The notes: generated by a model from the letters alone, not told the origin. Counted from the stretch's first letter, positions 1-9,465 are shown. The stretch: 31,417 bases of DNA from Chitinophagaceae bacterium (GCA_021738605.1 JAIPBY010000004.1:1-31417), one strand, 5' to 3'. Program-made: numbers and translations.

Positions 1-24
1 GAACATCCCCGATGTCAATGGCTT

Positions 25-678
25 TTAGCCTTTGGCCCTTGCCCCATGCTTCAGGTCATGCTCTGCAACTTCAGTGACGCCTCCTGAAACAATGAACTTC
101 ATGGCATCAGCAGAACTGACTCCTTCCAACGTTTTGACGCGGTCAGCTTTTACCAGGTAAGTGACGCCAGAAAATGCATAGGAATGTGGGATATAAATGG
201 CAACATGCTCCTTCAATTCAAATTCAGTCAGATCCATTTGCGTGATGAAACCTATCCTCCACACATCGGGTGATTCGATAGAAACCAGGACCGGTTTGTT
301 GAATTTTTTCTTGTTTCCTGCAAAGGCTTCTAAAAAATCCTTTACAGTTGAATAGATGATCTTTACCCCCGGGGTCTTTTCCAAAATATTGTCAAAGAGC
401 TGAACCAGTTTGGAAACGATAAAAGATGAAGAGATATACCCTACCAACAAAACAATTACCACCACCACCAGGAAGCCCAGTCCTGGAATTTTTTCGGGGT
501 AGCCCTGCGGGTTCAATTTGACCAGGTCAGGGAACAAGACATGGAGGAGATTGGGGAGAATGTCATCAATCAGGTTGAACAATGAAAGCACCGCCCAAAC
601 GGTGATAACAATTGGCGCCAAGATGACCAACCCCTGAAAGAAAAAGTACAAGAGTCTGCCCGGCCGAAATGATTTCAT
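25..678 (-). CDS. DUF502 family membrane protein
   Basis: A 217-residue protein matching the DUF502 family, whose function is not established. Two hydrophobic segments near the N-terminus (about residues 11-34 and 68-90) predict an inner-membrane anchor; the rest is a soluble region with the family-like stretch FLEAFAGNKKKF. An in-frame TTG lies six codons upstream (696), but it falls inside a perfect -7 promoter box at 694-701, so the ATG at 678 is the more plausible start. The gene is divergent from the efflux operon and monocistronic within the window. Family identity is recognised by eye from sequence pattern; the role is unknown. Confidence 0.8.
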   Translation of the reverse strand: MKSFRPGRLLYFFFQGLVILAPIVITVWAVLSLFNLIDDILPNLLHVLFPDLVKLNPQGYPEKIPGLGFLVVVVIVLLVGYISSSFIVSKLVQLFDNILEKTPGVKIIYSTVKDFLEAFAGNKKKFNKPVLVSIESPDVWRIGFITQMDLTEFELKEHVAIYIPHSYAFSGVTYLVKADRVKTLEGVSSADAMKFIVSGGVTEVAEHDLKHGARAKG

Positions 679-693
679 TGTGATGGTTTTAAG

Positions 694-701
694 CAAATAT
701 A
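694..701 (-). promoter_or_regulatory. Bacteroidota -7 box for the DUF502 gene
   Basis: Reads TATATTTG on the minus strand, a perfect match to TAnnTTTG. No TTG lies at the usual 19-21 base distance upstream. Transcription would begin about 8-10 bases before the ATG at 678, which rules against the upstream TTG start. Confidence 0.5.
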
Positions 702-846
702 CACCCTAAAAAAAGGCATTATTGGATGAAAACAACTGATTTTGAAGGAAAAATCACCAAAAACTGGTCATTTACCCTTAATAATTGCCGTTTAACAATA
801 AAATCTATTTTTTCAACAGAAACTTTTTTTACAGTCATAGTTTCCG

Positions 847-854
847 TAGTTTTG
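847..854 (+). promoter_or_regulatory. Bacteroidota -7 box for the TetR/efflux operon
   Basis: TAGTTTTG matches TAnnTTTG and lies 16 bases before the ATG of the TetR gene. No clear -33 TTG was found. The 700-870 spacer is AT-rich and carries no credible gene, although a 74-codon open frame crosses it. Confidence 0.45.
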
Positions 855-870
855 CGCCTCGAAATTAAAC

Positions 871-1494
871 ATGGACACAAAAGAACGGATCATAGCACAA
901 GCGAGAGACCTGTTTATCAGGCTCGGCATACGGTCTGTATCGATGGATGATCTTGCAGGTCAAATCGGTATGTCCAAAAAAACACTTTACCAGCATTTTG
1001 AGGACAAGGATGAACTGGTGGAGCGGGTCGTAGCATTTGAAACAAACAGGATGCAGGATGAATGCAATGTCTGCGCCACCACTGCAGAAAATGCGGTAGA
1101 GGAAATTTTCAAGACCATGGAAATGGTCATGCAACATTTCAGGAACATGAACCCGATGGTATTGTTTGACATGCACAAATTCCATGGTAAGGCCTTTGCC
1201 AAATTCATGGAACACAAGAACGTCTTCCTGTTGGATTTCATTTCAACCAATTTGAAAAGAGGGGTCAGAGAAGGGAATTTCAGGCAAGACATCAAAATAG
1301 ATATCCTGGCAAAATTCAGGTTAGAATCCATGATGCTGGCCTTCAACATGGAAGCCTTCCCTCCTGCAAAGTACAATGTGGCGGAAGTAACCATCATCAT
1401 GATTGAAAACTTTCTTTACGGGCTGGCAACAGCATCTGGATTCAAACTCATTGAACAATACAAGGCAAAAAAGAACACAATCCATGCACAATAA
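871..1494 (+). CDS. TetR/AcrR family transcriptional regulator
   Basis: A 207-residue one-domain-plus-sensor repressor of usual TetR length. The N-terminal helix-turn-helix is clear at about residues 5-50, with the recognition-helix pattern MSKKTLYQHFEDKDEL, followed by a variable, mostly helical ligand-binding region (about 55-200). It is the first gene of an operon with TolC-like, membrane-fusion and RND genes, and its end overlaps the probable start of the TolC gene by 11 bases. By family knowledge it most likely represses its own operon until a pump substrate binds; this is inferred from position, and no operator palindrome was confirmed. Confidence 0.92.
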   Translation: MDTKERIIAQARDLFIRLGIRSVSMDDLAGQIGMSKKTLYQHFEDKDELVERVVAFETNRMQDECNVCATTAENAVEEIFKTMEMVMQHFRNMNPMVLFDMHKFHGKAFAKFMEHKNVFLLDFISTNLKRGVREGNFRQDIKIDILAKFRLESMMLAFNMEAFPPAKYNVAEVTIIMIENFLYGLATASGFKLIEQYKAKKNTIHAQ

Positions 1495-2905
1495 AAAAGC
1501 AAATATGATACGTTGGGGCTTCATCATTTTTTCATTGATTTTACTGGCATCCGGTACAGTACAATCACAACAGAAATACCGGCTAACCGTCAGCCAGGCA
1601 GCTGACCTCGCATTGAAAAATGTGACAGAAATCAAAAATTTACAGATTGACAGGGAATTGCAGTTGGCAAAAAACAAGGAGTATACTGCACAAACCATGC
1701 CACAGGTGAGTGGCTCTGTTCAATCACAACATTTCTTCAAGATTCCTGTAACCTTGCTGCCTGACTTCGTTTCACCTTCTGTATACCAGGTGCTGACAGA
1801 CAATGGCGTTCGGAATGGTGCAGGCAGCCCGATCGCTAAACCCAACAATCCTCCACAGTATTTTCCTGCACAGTTTGGCGTGCCTTGGCAGTCATCGGCT
1901 GGTATACAATTTCAACAGTTGCTCTTCCAACCGGATCTTTTTATCGCGCTGAAGGCAAGAAAAAAAGCGATCGATTTCACGGATGCCAACATCAAGGTAA
2001 TGGAAGACTCGATCAAAAGCAATGTCGCAAGGGCTTATTACAGTGTGCTGATTGCTGAAAAAAGAAAAAAATACCTGGATGCCAGCATCAAAAGACTTGA
2101 TAAGCTGAAAAGCGATCAGGAAAAATTGTACAAGAATGGATTTGCAGAACACCTGGACATCGACAAAACGCAGGTAACGCTGAACAACCTGAGCACCACA
2201 TCTACCCAAATTGAAAAACTCATAGAAATTGGGTACGCCTCACTCAAGTTTTCCCTGGCCATTGATCAAGCAGATACCCTTGCATTGAGCGATACCCTTT
2301 CCGTAGACCTTGTCAAAAAAGACCTGCTTGAGTTGTCCAATTTCAACTACAACGACAGAAAAGAAATTCAGCTCCTCAATGTTGTAAAGGATTTGCAAGG
2401 CCTTGATGTAAAAAGAAACAAACTTGCCTACATCCCTACCATTGGCACTTATTACAGCTACAGCAAAAATGCCCTGGGGCAAAAATTCAATCTGTTCAAT
2501 TTTAATGACAAATGGTTCACAACATCCCTGTGGGGAATCAACATGAGTGTTCCTATTTTTGATGCCGGACAAAAAGCACAGCGCATCAAGCAAGCCAACC
2601 TCAATCTTCAAAAAACCAACAATACCATTGCCAATGTTCAAAGGGCAATTGACCTGCAACTGAAGGCTTCTTCCATCTTGTTCAAAAATGCCTTGTCTTC
2701 TCTGGACATGCAAGACAAGAATGTGGTGCTGGCAGAAAAAGTGTACAATACCACCAAGAAAAAATATGAGCAAGGCCTGGGGTCTAGTTTTGAATTACTG
2801 CAAACAGCATCTGAACTCGAAAACGCACAATCCAACTATTTCCAATCCCTTTACGATGCCATCAACGCAAGGATTTCTTACAACAGGGCACTTGGCAAAC
2901 TATAA
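1484..2905 (+). CDS. TolC-family outer membrane efflux protein
   Basis: About 473 residues from ATG 1484; an in-frame ATG at 1505 (seven codons later, 10 bases past the TetR stop) is an equally good start. The open frame extends back to 1403 inside TetR, but that extension lacks a signal sequence. The N-terminus from 1505 is a typical Sec signal (MIRWGFIIFSLILLASG, then QSQ). The rest is long amphipathic helices in two repeats, as in outer membrane efflux proteins, including the family-like stretch ISYNRALGK at the C-terminus. It should form the outer-membrane channel of the tripartite pump encoded by the two following genes, 24 bases downstream. Confidence 0.9.
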   Translation: MHNKKANMIRWGFIIFSLILLASGTVQSQQKYRLTVSQAADLALKNVTEIKNLQIDRELQLAKNKEYTAQTMPQVSGSVQSQHFFKIPVTLLPDFVSPSVYQVLTDNGVRNGAGSPIAKPNNPPQYFPAQFGVPWQSSAGIQFQQLLFQPDLFIALKARKKAIDFTDANIKVMEDSIKSNVARAYYSVLIAEKRKKYLDASIKRLDKLKSDQEKLYKNGFAEHLDIDKTQVTLNNLSTTSTQIEKLIEIGYASLKFSLAIDQADTLALSDTLSVDLVKKDLLELSNFNYNDRKEIQLLNVVKDLQGLDVKRNKLAYIPTIGTYYSYSKNALGQKFNLFNFNDKWFTTSLWGINMSVPIFDAGQKAQRIKQANLNLQKTNNTIANVQRAIDLQLKASSILFKNALSSLDMQDKNVVLAEKVYNTTKKKYEQGLGSSFELLQTASELENAQSNYFQSLYDAINARISYNRALGKL

Positions 2906-2929
2906 CAACAAAAGAATAAAAACCAGAAT

Positions 2930-4075
2930 ATGAAAAAGTTTTTGATGATCTGCATGCTGTTCTCACTGGCAGCCTGCTCAGGAAACAAGGAAGAAAACAA
3001 GGATGTGGCAGCCAAAAAAGCGGAGTTGGAAAAGCTCACCAAAGAGCGTGATGCCATCATTGCCAAAATAGGTACACTGGAAACAGAAATCCAGAAAATG
3101 TCTGGCGCAACTGTTGAAGAAAAAACAAAACTGGTAGAAGTGACTGCACTGATCACCCAGGACTTTGCACACTATATAGACTTGCAGGGCAAGATCACCA
3201 CAGAGAATCTTTACTACGTTACACCAAGAGGAATGGGTGGCCAGGTGAAAGCCATTTACGTAAAACAAGGAGACAATGTGAAGGCCGGCCAACTGCTGAT
3301 GAAGCTGGAAGATGGCATCATCCAGCAAAACATCAAACAGGTGGAAAGCCAGCTCGATTTTGCTAAAAATATTTTCACCCGTCAGGAAAATCTTTGGAAA
3401 GAAGGAATTGGCACAGAAGTACAATTCCTTTCAGCCAAGAACAATGTGGAAGGGCTTGAAAAACAGCTCTCCCTTATAAAAGAGCAACTGGGAACAACCT
3501 CGGTCATTGCACAGGTATCTGGGGTGGTTGAAACGGTGAGCATCCGGATAGGCGAAACCTTTGTGGGCTCTCCGATGGCGGGCATCACCATTGTCAATCC
3601 AAGTGCCATGAAGGCTGTGGTTGAAGTACCGGAAAACTATGTTGTAAGGGTTAGAAAAGGAATGCCGGTGGTTATCTCCGTACCAGACCTGAATGAAACC
3701 TTCAACTCTACCATCAGCCTGATCAGTGAAACCATCAATGCCACCTCAAGGAGCTTTGTTGCAGAAAGCAAGATGCCCGGTAAGGCCAACATCAAACCCA
3801 ACCAGGTTGCGGTGGTGAAAATACTTGATCATGCCGCAAAAGATGCCATCGTTGTTCCAGTTGAAACGGTTCAAACAGATGAGAAAGGCAAATATGTTTA
3901 TATCCTGTCTACAGAAAATGGGAAGAACCTGGCAAGGAAAAAAATGGTTTCCATTGGTGAATTCTATGGTGAATTGATTGAGGTCAACTCAGGCCTTAGC
4001 AAGGGCGATAAGCTCATCACCAAAGGGTTTCAGGGACTGTATGATGGTCAGCTGATTTCCACCGCAACAAACTGA
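2930..4075 (+). CDS. RND efflux membrane-fusion (periplasmic adaptor) lipoprotein
   Basis: A 381-residue HlyD/AcrA-type adaptor. The N-terminus is a lipoprotein signal with lipobox LAAC, giving Cys16 as the lipidated residue. A short charged coiled coil (about 28-62) precedes the lipoyl half-motif around GGQVKAIYVKQGDNVKAGQLL, a helical hairpin (about 125-175), the second lipoyl half (VIAQVSGVVE), then the beta-barrel and membrane-proximal domains. It should link the RND pump (32 bases downstream) to the TolC-like channel (24 bases upstream). The extra coiled coil between lipid anchor and lipoyl domain is a modest elaboration of the family plan. Confidence 0.92.
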   Translation: MKKFLMICMLFSLAACSGNKEENKDVAAKKAELEKLTKERDAIIAKIGTLETEIQKMSGATVEEKTKLVEVTALITQDFAHYIDLQGKITTENLYYVTPRGMGGQVKAIYVKQGDNVKAGQLLMKLEDGIIQQNIKQVESQLDFAKNIFTRQENLWKEGIGTEVQFLSAKNNVEGLEKQLSLIKEQLGTTSVIAQVSGVVETVSIRIGETFVGSPMAGITIVNPSAMKAVVEVPENYVVRVRKGMPVVISVPDLNETFNSTISLISETINATSRSFVAESKMPGKANIKPNQVAVVKILDHAAKDAIVVPVETVQTDEKGKYVYILSTENGKNLARKKMVSIGEFYGELIEVNSGLSKGDKLITKGFQGLYDGQLISTATN

Positions 4076-4107
4076 TCTCATTTTCCAAGCAAGCATAAAC
4101 CATTAGC

Positions 4108-7100
4108 ATGGACAACTCCTCTAAAAATAATTCGATTTCCAACCTGCTCAAGAATGTAAAAACATTCAAGCCAACAGATTGGGCCATCAACAACAAAACG
4201 GCAGTCTACCTGATCACCCTTATCATTTCTCTTTGGGGAATCGGGCTGTTTGTTTCTTTCCCAAAAGAACAGTTTCCTGATGTGGTCATTCCCAACATTT
4301 ACGTTCAAACCGTTTATGTAGGGAATTCCCCCAAAGAAATTGAAAGCCTGGTCACAAGGCCGATTGAGAAACAGCTCAAGGGCATCACCGGCGTAAAAAT
4401 AAACAAGATCACCTCCAACTCCTTGCAGGATTTCTCGGCCATCATTGTGGAGTTCAGCACATCCGTAAAAACAGATGTTGCTTTGCAGAAGATGAGGGAT
4501 GCGGTTGACAAGGCCAAAAAAGACCTTCCCAATGACCTCACCCAGGAACCTGTGGTTCAAGAGATCAGCCTTTCTGAATTGCCTATCATGGCAGTCAATG
4601 TAAGCGGTGATTATGATGGGATAAAGCTTGCAGAGTTTGCAGAACAACTGAAAGACAAGATTGAAGAATTGTCAGAGATCAGCAGGGTGGATGTTGTGGG
4701 TGCCCCGGAAAGGGAAATCCAAATCAATGTAGACCGCTTCAAAATGGAAGCGGCAAAAGTTGGATTTACCGACGTTGAACAGGCCATTCAGCGCGAGAAC
4801 AACGATATCTCTGGTGGCTTGTTGGCAGTGGGAGAACAGAAACGTACACTCCGTGTGAATGGACAGTTCAGGTCTTCGCTTGACCTCAACAATGTGATTG
4901 TGAAAAACGTGTATGGTGCACCACTTTACCTCCGTGATTTTGCCAACATCACCGACACCATCAAGGAAAGAGAAAGTTATGCCCGATTGAATGGGAAGAA
5001 CGTTGTAACACTGAGCATCATCAAGCGTTCCGGAGAGAACCTGATCAATGCCTCAGAAAAAATCAATGGTATTGTAAAGCAATTGAAGGCGGATCAATTT
5101 CCCAAAGACCTTAACATCAATATCACAGGAGACCTGAGCATCAAGGCTTCAGCCGCCTTTGATGAACTGGTGAACTCCATCGTCATTGGCTTTGTGCTGG
5201 TGATGATCATCCTCATGTTCTTCATGGGAGTGACCAACTCATTCTTTGTGGCCCTCTCGGTTCCACTGAGCATGTTCCTTGCCTTTATCCTCCTGCCTAG
5301 TGCAGAGTTTATTGTAGGGTCCAGTGTTACCCTCAATTTCATCGTATTGTTTGCCTTGCTTTTTGGTCTTGGTATTGTGGTGGATGATGCCATTGTGGTG
5401 ATAGAAAACACCCACAGGATATTCTCACAAGGAAAAGGAAAAATCAGTGCAAAAGATGCAGCAAGATTTGCCGCTGGCGAGGTTTTCATCCCAGTACTGG
5501 CCGGAACCCTGACCACGCTTGCCCCTTTCATTCCGCTGCTTTTCTGGCCAGGCATCATTGGTAAATTCATGATTTACCTGCCCACGATGTTGATCTTCAC
5601 ATTGACAGCATCATTGATTGTAGCCTACATCATGAACCCTGTTTTTGCTGTAGATTTCATGGCACACGAAGACCACGAAAAGAAAAAGAAGTCTACTGTT
5701 TTCAAAAATCCATTGTTCCTCATTTTCATCATCGTAGGTATTCTGTTTGACCTCGTGGGATATGGCAACGACCAGGCCTCTTATCGCTTCATTGGCAACA
5801 TGCTTATATTCTTTGGTGGACTCATGGTGCTCAACGCCTATGTGCTCACTGGTGCCATCAAAACCTTCCAGGAGAAATGGCTGCCGGCCATGATGAACAA
5901 ATACGAAAAACTCCTGCAGTGGACCACCCAGGGATGGAGACCGGTCAAAATGCTGATTGGAACATTTGCATTGCTCATCTTCTCCTTTGTTTTCTTTGGC
6001 ATGAGAAATGTGCCTATCGTACTTTTCCCGCAGGGCGATCCCAACACCATTTATGTTTATCTCAAGTTGCCCGCTGGTACAGAAGTGACCTATACTGATT
6101 CTGTTACAAAACTATTGGAAGGAAGGATCAACAAGGTATTGGGCATGGAGAACGGAAAAGAAAATCCTTTGGTGGAGAGTGTGATTGCCAATGTGGCTGT
6201 TGGCGCCAGTGATCCCAACAGCGGAGACAGGAGCACCAGGCCAGAGCTCAGTCGGGTCCAGGTCAATTTTGTGCCTTTTGAAGAAAGGCATGGCGCTGGT
6301 ACCAAGCAGTACCTTGATAGTATCCGCCTTGTTGTGAAGAATATTCCTTCTGCAGAAATAAGCGTCGCCCAGGAGAGCAATGGCCCTCCCACGCAATCTC
6401 CCATCAACATTGAAGTTTCAGGCGATAATTTCGAAGACCTTACCAGCACGGCCATCAACCTGAGGAACTACCTCAGCGACAAAAATATCCCTGGAGTAGA
6501 AGAATTGAAAATTGATGTTGACTTCTCTAACCCAGAGATTGGCATTTCCATCGACAGGGAAAGGGCTTTGATGCAGGGCATCTCCACCGGTCAAATCGGA
6601 TTGGAAATCAGGACAGCCCTTTTCGGTAAGGAAATTTCAAAGTTGAAGATCGGTGAAGAGGAATACAATATCATCATCCGCAACAATGCATCACAAAGGA
6701 AATCATTGTCTGAGCTCCTGAACATGCGCATTACTTACCGCGATTTCACCAACGGTCAGATCAAACAGGTACCCATCAGTTCTGTCGTTAAAGCAGACCT
6801 CAGCAATACCTATGGCAGCATCAAAAGAAAGGACCAGAAACGTGTGATCACCATCTTCTCAAATGTATTGACTTCTCAGGGCTATACACCCCAGGCCGTC
6901 AATACAGAAATCACGAAACATATCGAAGCATTCAAATCAAAAGCCGAAGGCGTATCCATTGCACAAACAGGCGAAGGGGAGCAATTGGCCGAGACCGCCA
7001 ACTTCCTCAGAACAGCGATGTTTACTGCTATCGGGCTGATTCTGCTGATCCTCATTTTGCAGTTCAACTCTTACAGCAGAACCATGATCGTATTGTCTGA

Positions 7101-7686
7101 AATATTTTTCAGCTTGATTGGTGTGTTGTTGGGCTATGCCATTACAGAGTCTACCTTTGCCGTGGTAACCACAGGTATTGGTATTGTAGGCCTATCCGGC
7201 ATTGTGGTGAAGAATGGTATCCTCGTGATAGAATTTGCCGACGAATTGAGGGGCAGGGGCATGAAGACAAGAGAAGCCGTCATCGAAGCGGGAAAAACAA
7301 GGATTGTACCGGTATTGCTTACCGCGCTTGCGGCCATCCTTGCACTTATCCCACTGGCGGTAGGCTTCAACATCAACTTCGTTACCCTGTTTACCGATTT
7401 GAATCCACATATTTTCTTTGGAGGTGACAACGCCGTATTCTGGAAGCCTTTGTCACTCACCATCATTTGGGGATTGTTGTTTGCCTTCTTCATGACGCTG
7501 CTGATCGTACCAGCCATGTATCTCATTGCTGAGCGGTTGAAAAGGCCGATGACCAAATTCTTCAAAGGAAAGTGGATCTCTATCCTCGGATTGTTAGGCC
7601 CCCTATTCTTCCTCTTTACCGGTATTGTTTACCTTGTAAGGAGAATCCAAGGCAAACCTGTTTGGAATGGCAAATTGAAAAAATAA
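4108..7686 (+). CDS. RND-family efflux transporter permease (AcrB/HAE1-like)
   Basis: An 1192-residue inner-membrane proton-driven pump. TM1 lies at about 30-50, a first large periplasmic porter loop follows, then TM2-6. The proton-relay aspartates are seen as D426-D427 in GIVVDDAIVV (TM4), and the relay lysine as K1035 in GIVVKNGILV (TM10). The protein is longer than AcrB (about 1050) because of an insertion at about 520-605 after TM6, with a basic linker and two extra hydrophobic segments, plus a further hydrophobic segment near the C-terminus. Substrate cannot be told from sequence; multidrug or other hydrophobic compounds are typical. It is last in the TetR-led operon. Confidence 0.95.
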   Translation: MDNSSKNNSISNLLKNVKTFKPTDWAINNKTAVYLITLIISLWGIGLFVSFPKEQFPDVVIPNIYVQTVYVGNSPKEIESLVTRPIEKQLKGITGVKINKITSNSLQDFSAIIVEFSTSVKTDVALQKMRDAVDKAKKDLPNDLTQEPVVQEISLSELPIMAVNVSGDYDGIKLAEFAEQLKDKIEELSEISRVDVVGAPEREIQINVDRFKMEAAKVGFTDVEQAIQRENNDISGGLLAVGEQKRTLRVNGQFRSSLDLNNVIVKNVYGAPLYLRDFANITDTIKERESYARLNGKNVVTLSIIKRSGENLINASEKINGIVKQLKADQFPKDLNINITGDLSIKASAAFDELVNSIVIGFVLVMIILMFFMGVTNSFFVALSVPLSMFLAFILLPSAEFIVGSSVTLNFIVLFALLFGLGIVVDDAIVVIENTHRIFSQGKGKISAKDAARFAAGEVFIPVLAGTLTTLAPFIPLLFWPGIIGKFMIYLPTMLIFTLTASLIVAYIMNPVFAVDFMAHEDHEKKKKSTVFKNPLFLIFIIVGILFDLVGYGNDQASYRFIGNMLIFFGGLMVLNAYVLTGAIKTFQEKWLPAMMNKYEKLLQWTTQGWRPVKMLIGTFALLIFSFVFFGMRNVPIVLFPQGDPNTIYVYLKLPAGTEVTYTDSVTKLLEGRINKVLGMENGKENPLVESVIANVAVGASDPNSGDRSTRPELSRVQVNFVPFEERHGAGTKQYLDSIRLVVKNIPSAEISVAQESNGPPTQSPINIEVSGDNFEDLTSTAINLRNYLSDKNIPGVEELKIDVDFSNPEIGISIDRERALMQGISTGQIGLEIRTALFGKEISKLKIGEEEYNIIIRNNASQRKSLSELLNMRITYRDFTNGQIKQVPISSVVKADLSNTYGSIKRKDQKRVITIFSNVLTSQGYTPQAVNTEITKHIEAFKSKAEGVSIAQTGEGEQLAETANFLRTAMFTAIGLILLILILQFNSYSRTMIVLSEIFFSLIGVLLGYAITESTFAVVTTGIGIVGLSGIVVKNGILVIEFADELRGRGMKTREAVIEAGKTRIVPVLLTALAAILALIPLAVGFNINFVTLFTDLNPHIFFGGDNAVFWKPLSLTIIWGLLFAFFMTLLIVPAMYLIAERLKRPMTKFFKGKWISILGLLGPLFFLFTGIVYLVRRIQGKPVWNGKLKK

Positions 7687-7698
7687 CCTCCGCCAACG

Positions 7699-7768
7699 GG
7701 CGCTGGATGATGGATGAAATATTATGCTGCACCATGCAACCTATTGCTTTCATCAATCGTCTAGCGCC
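7699..7768. repeat. Long imperfect inverted repeat between pump gene and AIM24 gene
   Basis: Arms 7699-7719 and 7748-7768 (21 bases each) pair with 18 Watson-Crick pairs, two G-T wobbles and one mismatch, around a 28-base loop. No T-run follows, so it is not a classical intrinsic terminator. It lies in the 107-base spacer between the RND gene stop and the next start. It could be an RNA processing or stabilising hairpin, or a decayed mobile-repeat copy. Confidence 0.6.
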
Positions 7769-7793
7769 TATTGTAAATGTTTAAAACAATAAA

Positions 7794-8600
7794 ATGGAAC
7801 AGTACAGCACAAGATCCAACCATGAAATCGATTATAGGATTGTTGGAGAAGAAATGCAATACGTAGAAGTTGAACTCGACCCCAACGAAACAGCCATCGC
7901 AGAAGCAGGAAGCTTCATGATGATGGATGATGGTGTTCAAATGCAAACCATATTTGGTGACGGATCCGGACAAGACAAGGGCGTTTTGGGGAAATTATTT
8001 TCTGCAGGAAAGCGGTTGCTTACCGGTGAAAGCCTTTTCATGACAGCCTTCACCAACATGGCACAGGGTAAAAAAAGGGTTTCCTTTGCCTCACCCTATC
8101 CAGGAAAAATCATTCCACTGGACCTCCAACAACTGGATGGCAGGATCATTTGCCAGAAGGACTCATTTCTCTGCGCAGCAAAAGGCGTAAACGTTGGCAT
8201 AGCCTTCCAAAGAAAACTGGGCACCGGTTTGTTTGGCGGGGAAGGATTCATCATGCAGAAACTGGAAGGTGATGGCATGGCCTTTGTTCACGCAGGCGGA
8301 CATGTATTTGAACGTTACCTCACCCCCGGCGAAGTATTGAAAATTGATACCGGTTGCGTAGTTGCTTTTACCCAAACCGTTGATTACGATATCCAGTTTG
8401 TTGGTGGCATCAAGAACAGCATATTTGGTGGAGAAGGCCTCTTCTTTGCAACCCTCCGCGGACCAGGTAAAGTATGGATCCAAACACTTCCCATCAGCCG
8501 CCTTGCCAGCAGGGTCCTGTCCTATGGCACAACCAACAGAAGAGAGGAAGGAAGCATCCTTGGAGGACTGGGGAACATACTGGATGGAGACGGGTACTAA
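7794..8600 (+). CDS. AIM24 / TIGR00266 family protein
   Basis: A 268-residue protein with the glycine-rich all-beta repeat pattern of the AIM24/TIGR00266 family, whose biochemical role is not established. Visible family features are the N-terminal YVEVELDPNETAIAEAGS strand pair with MMMDDGV, the stretch SLFMTAFTN, and the C-terminal FGGEGLFFATLRGPGKVWIQ followed by a glycine-rich tail. No signal peptide or membrane helix is apparent. It is the last plus-strand gene before a strong terminator, and separate from the efflux operon by a 107-base spacer holding a long hairpin. Confidence 0.88.
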   Translation: MEQYSTRSNHEIDYRIVGEEMQYVEVELDPNETAIAEAGSFMMMDDGVQMQTIFGDGSGQDKGVLGKLFSAGKRLLTGESLFMTAFTNMAQGKKRVSFASPYPGKIIPLDLQQLDGRIICQKDSFLCAAKGVNVGIAFQRKLGTGLFGGEGFIMQKLEGDGMAFVHAGGHVFERYLTPGEVLKIDTGCVVAFTQTVDYDIQFVGGIKNSIFGGEGLFFATLRGPGKVWIQTLPISRLASRVLSYGTTNRREEGSILGGLGNILDGDGY

Positions 8601-8644
8601 ATCGAATTCCAGTCATTCAAAAAAAGAAGAAAGACCATAATAGA

Positions 8645-8677
8645 AAAGCCGGCTCACATGAGACCGGCTTTCTTTTT
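8645..8677. terminator. Strong bidirectional rho-independent terminator
   Basis: Stem AAAGCCGG (8645-8652) pairs perfectly with CCGGCTTT (8664-8671). An inner CTC/GAG pairing and a short loop lie between, and CTTTTTG follows. An A-run precedes the stem, giving a T-run on the minus strand as well. It sits between the convergent AIM24 gene (ends 8600) and Bax inhibitor gene (ends 8693). Confidence 0.88.
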
Positions 8678-8692
8678 GAATATCATTTAAGC

Positions 8693-9451
8693 TTAGTCGC
8701 GGCGACCATAAAGATTGCCCAACAAGCGAAGGATTTCTACATACAACCATACCATGGTAACCAGCAAACCAAAGGCACAGAACCATTCCATATGCTTGGG
8801 TGCACCCATCGCAGCGCCTTGCTCAATCCTGTCAAAGTCCAGCAAAAGGCTTAGTGCAGCAATAGCAGTGATGGCGATGGAAATACCGATGCTCAACAAG
8901 CTTCCGTTGTGCAAACCATCAATGTTTACATTGAACATGGAAAGAATCCAAGTGATCAGATAAAAGAGTGCAATACCGCCAATAGCAGCAAACATCACAG
9001 ACCTGAATTTCTCGGTTACCCTGATAATCCTGAAGGTATAGAGCAAGTACATGGCAATCGCAGTTCCGAAGGTGAGCACCACGGCCTGTGTTACGATACC
9101 CGGAGCCACTTTGCTGAATGCATTGCTGTAGATGGCGGAGATGCCACCCACAACCAAACCTTCCAGCAGTGCGTAGGCAGGAGCAAGGTATTGGGCCCAT
9201 TGTTGCTTAAACATCAGGATCAATGCGATAACCAGGCCACCAATGGCACCACCCATCAGGTATCCTTGAATGCTGTTGCCTACGCTGGCTTCATTCCATA
9301 CATAGAAGGCAGTTGCCATCACCATGAGGAAAAGAAAACCAAACTTATTGAGGGTGCCGCGGAAAGACATGATGCCAGATCCAGGGGCAGCCATTGACCT
9401 GTTGAAAGATTTTTCTGAAAGTGTAGGATTACTTGAATTGAAAAGCGCCAT
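8693..9451 (-). CDS. Bax inhibitor-1 / YccA family membrane protein
   Basis: A 252-residue protein with a cytosolic N-terminus followed by about seven hydrophobic segments spread over residues 30-250, as in the Bax inhibitor-1 family. Family-like stretches include VVLTFGTAIAMYLLY and a late LLLDFDRIEQGA loop, whose acidic residues resemble the conserved di-aspartyl region. YccA-type members interact with FtsH protease in E. coli and YetJ is a pH-sensitive calcium leak channel in Bacillus; which, if either, applies here is unknown. It is transcribed divergently from korA and ends at the shared terminator. Confidence 0.9.
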   Translation of the reverse strand: MALFNSSNPTLSEKSFNRSMAAPGSGIMSFRGTLNKFGFLFLMVMATAFYVWNEASVGNSIQGYLMGGAIGGLVIALILMFKQQWAQYLAPAYALLEGLVVGGISAIYSNAFSKVAPGIVTQAVVLTFGTAIAMYLLYTFRIIRVTEKFRSVMFAAIGGIALFYLITWILSMFNVNIDGLHNGSLLSIGISIAITAIAALSLLLDFDRIEQGAAMGAPKHMEWFCAFGLLVTMVWLYVEILRLLGNLYGRRD

Positions 9452-9457
9452 AATGGG

Positions 9458-9465
9458 TAAATTTG
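9458..9465 (+). promoter_or_regulatory. Bacteroidota -7 box upstream of korA
   Basis: TAAATTTG is a perfect TAnnTTTG match on the plus strand. TTG triplets lie 17 and 22 bases upstream, close to but not at the ideal spacing. A start near 9472 would give a leader of about 70 bases containing an 11-codon mini-ORF. Confidence 0.45.

Noticed and set aside
726..950. 74-codon plus-strand frame upstream of the TetR gene
   Set aside because: It overlaps the promoter box and the TetR start in another frame, has no recognisable domain, and looks like chance.
1403..1483. Upstream extension of the TolC-like protein
   Set aside because: It lies inside TetR and would bury the signal peptide.
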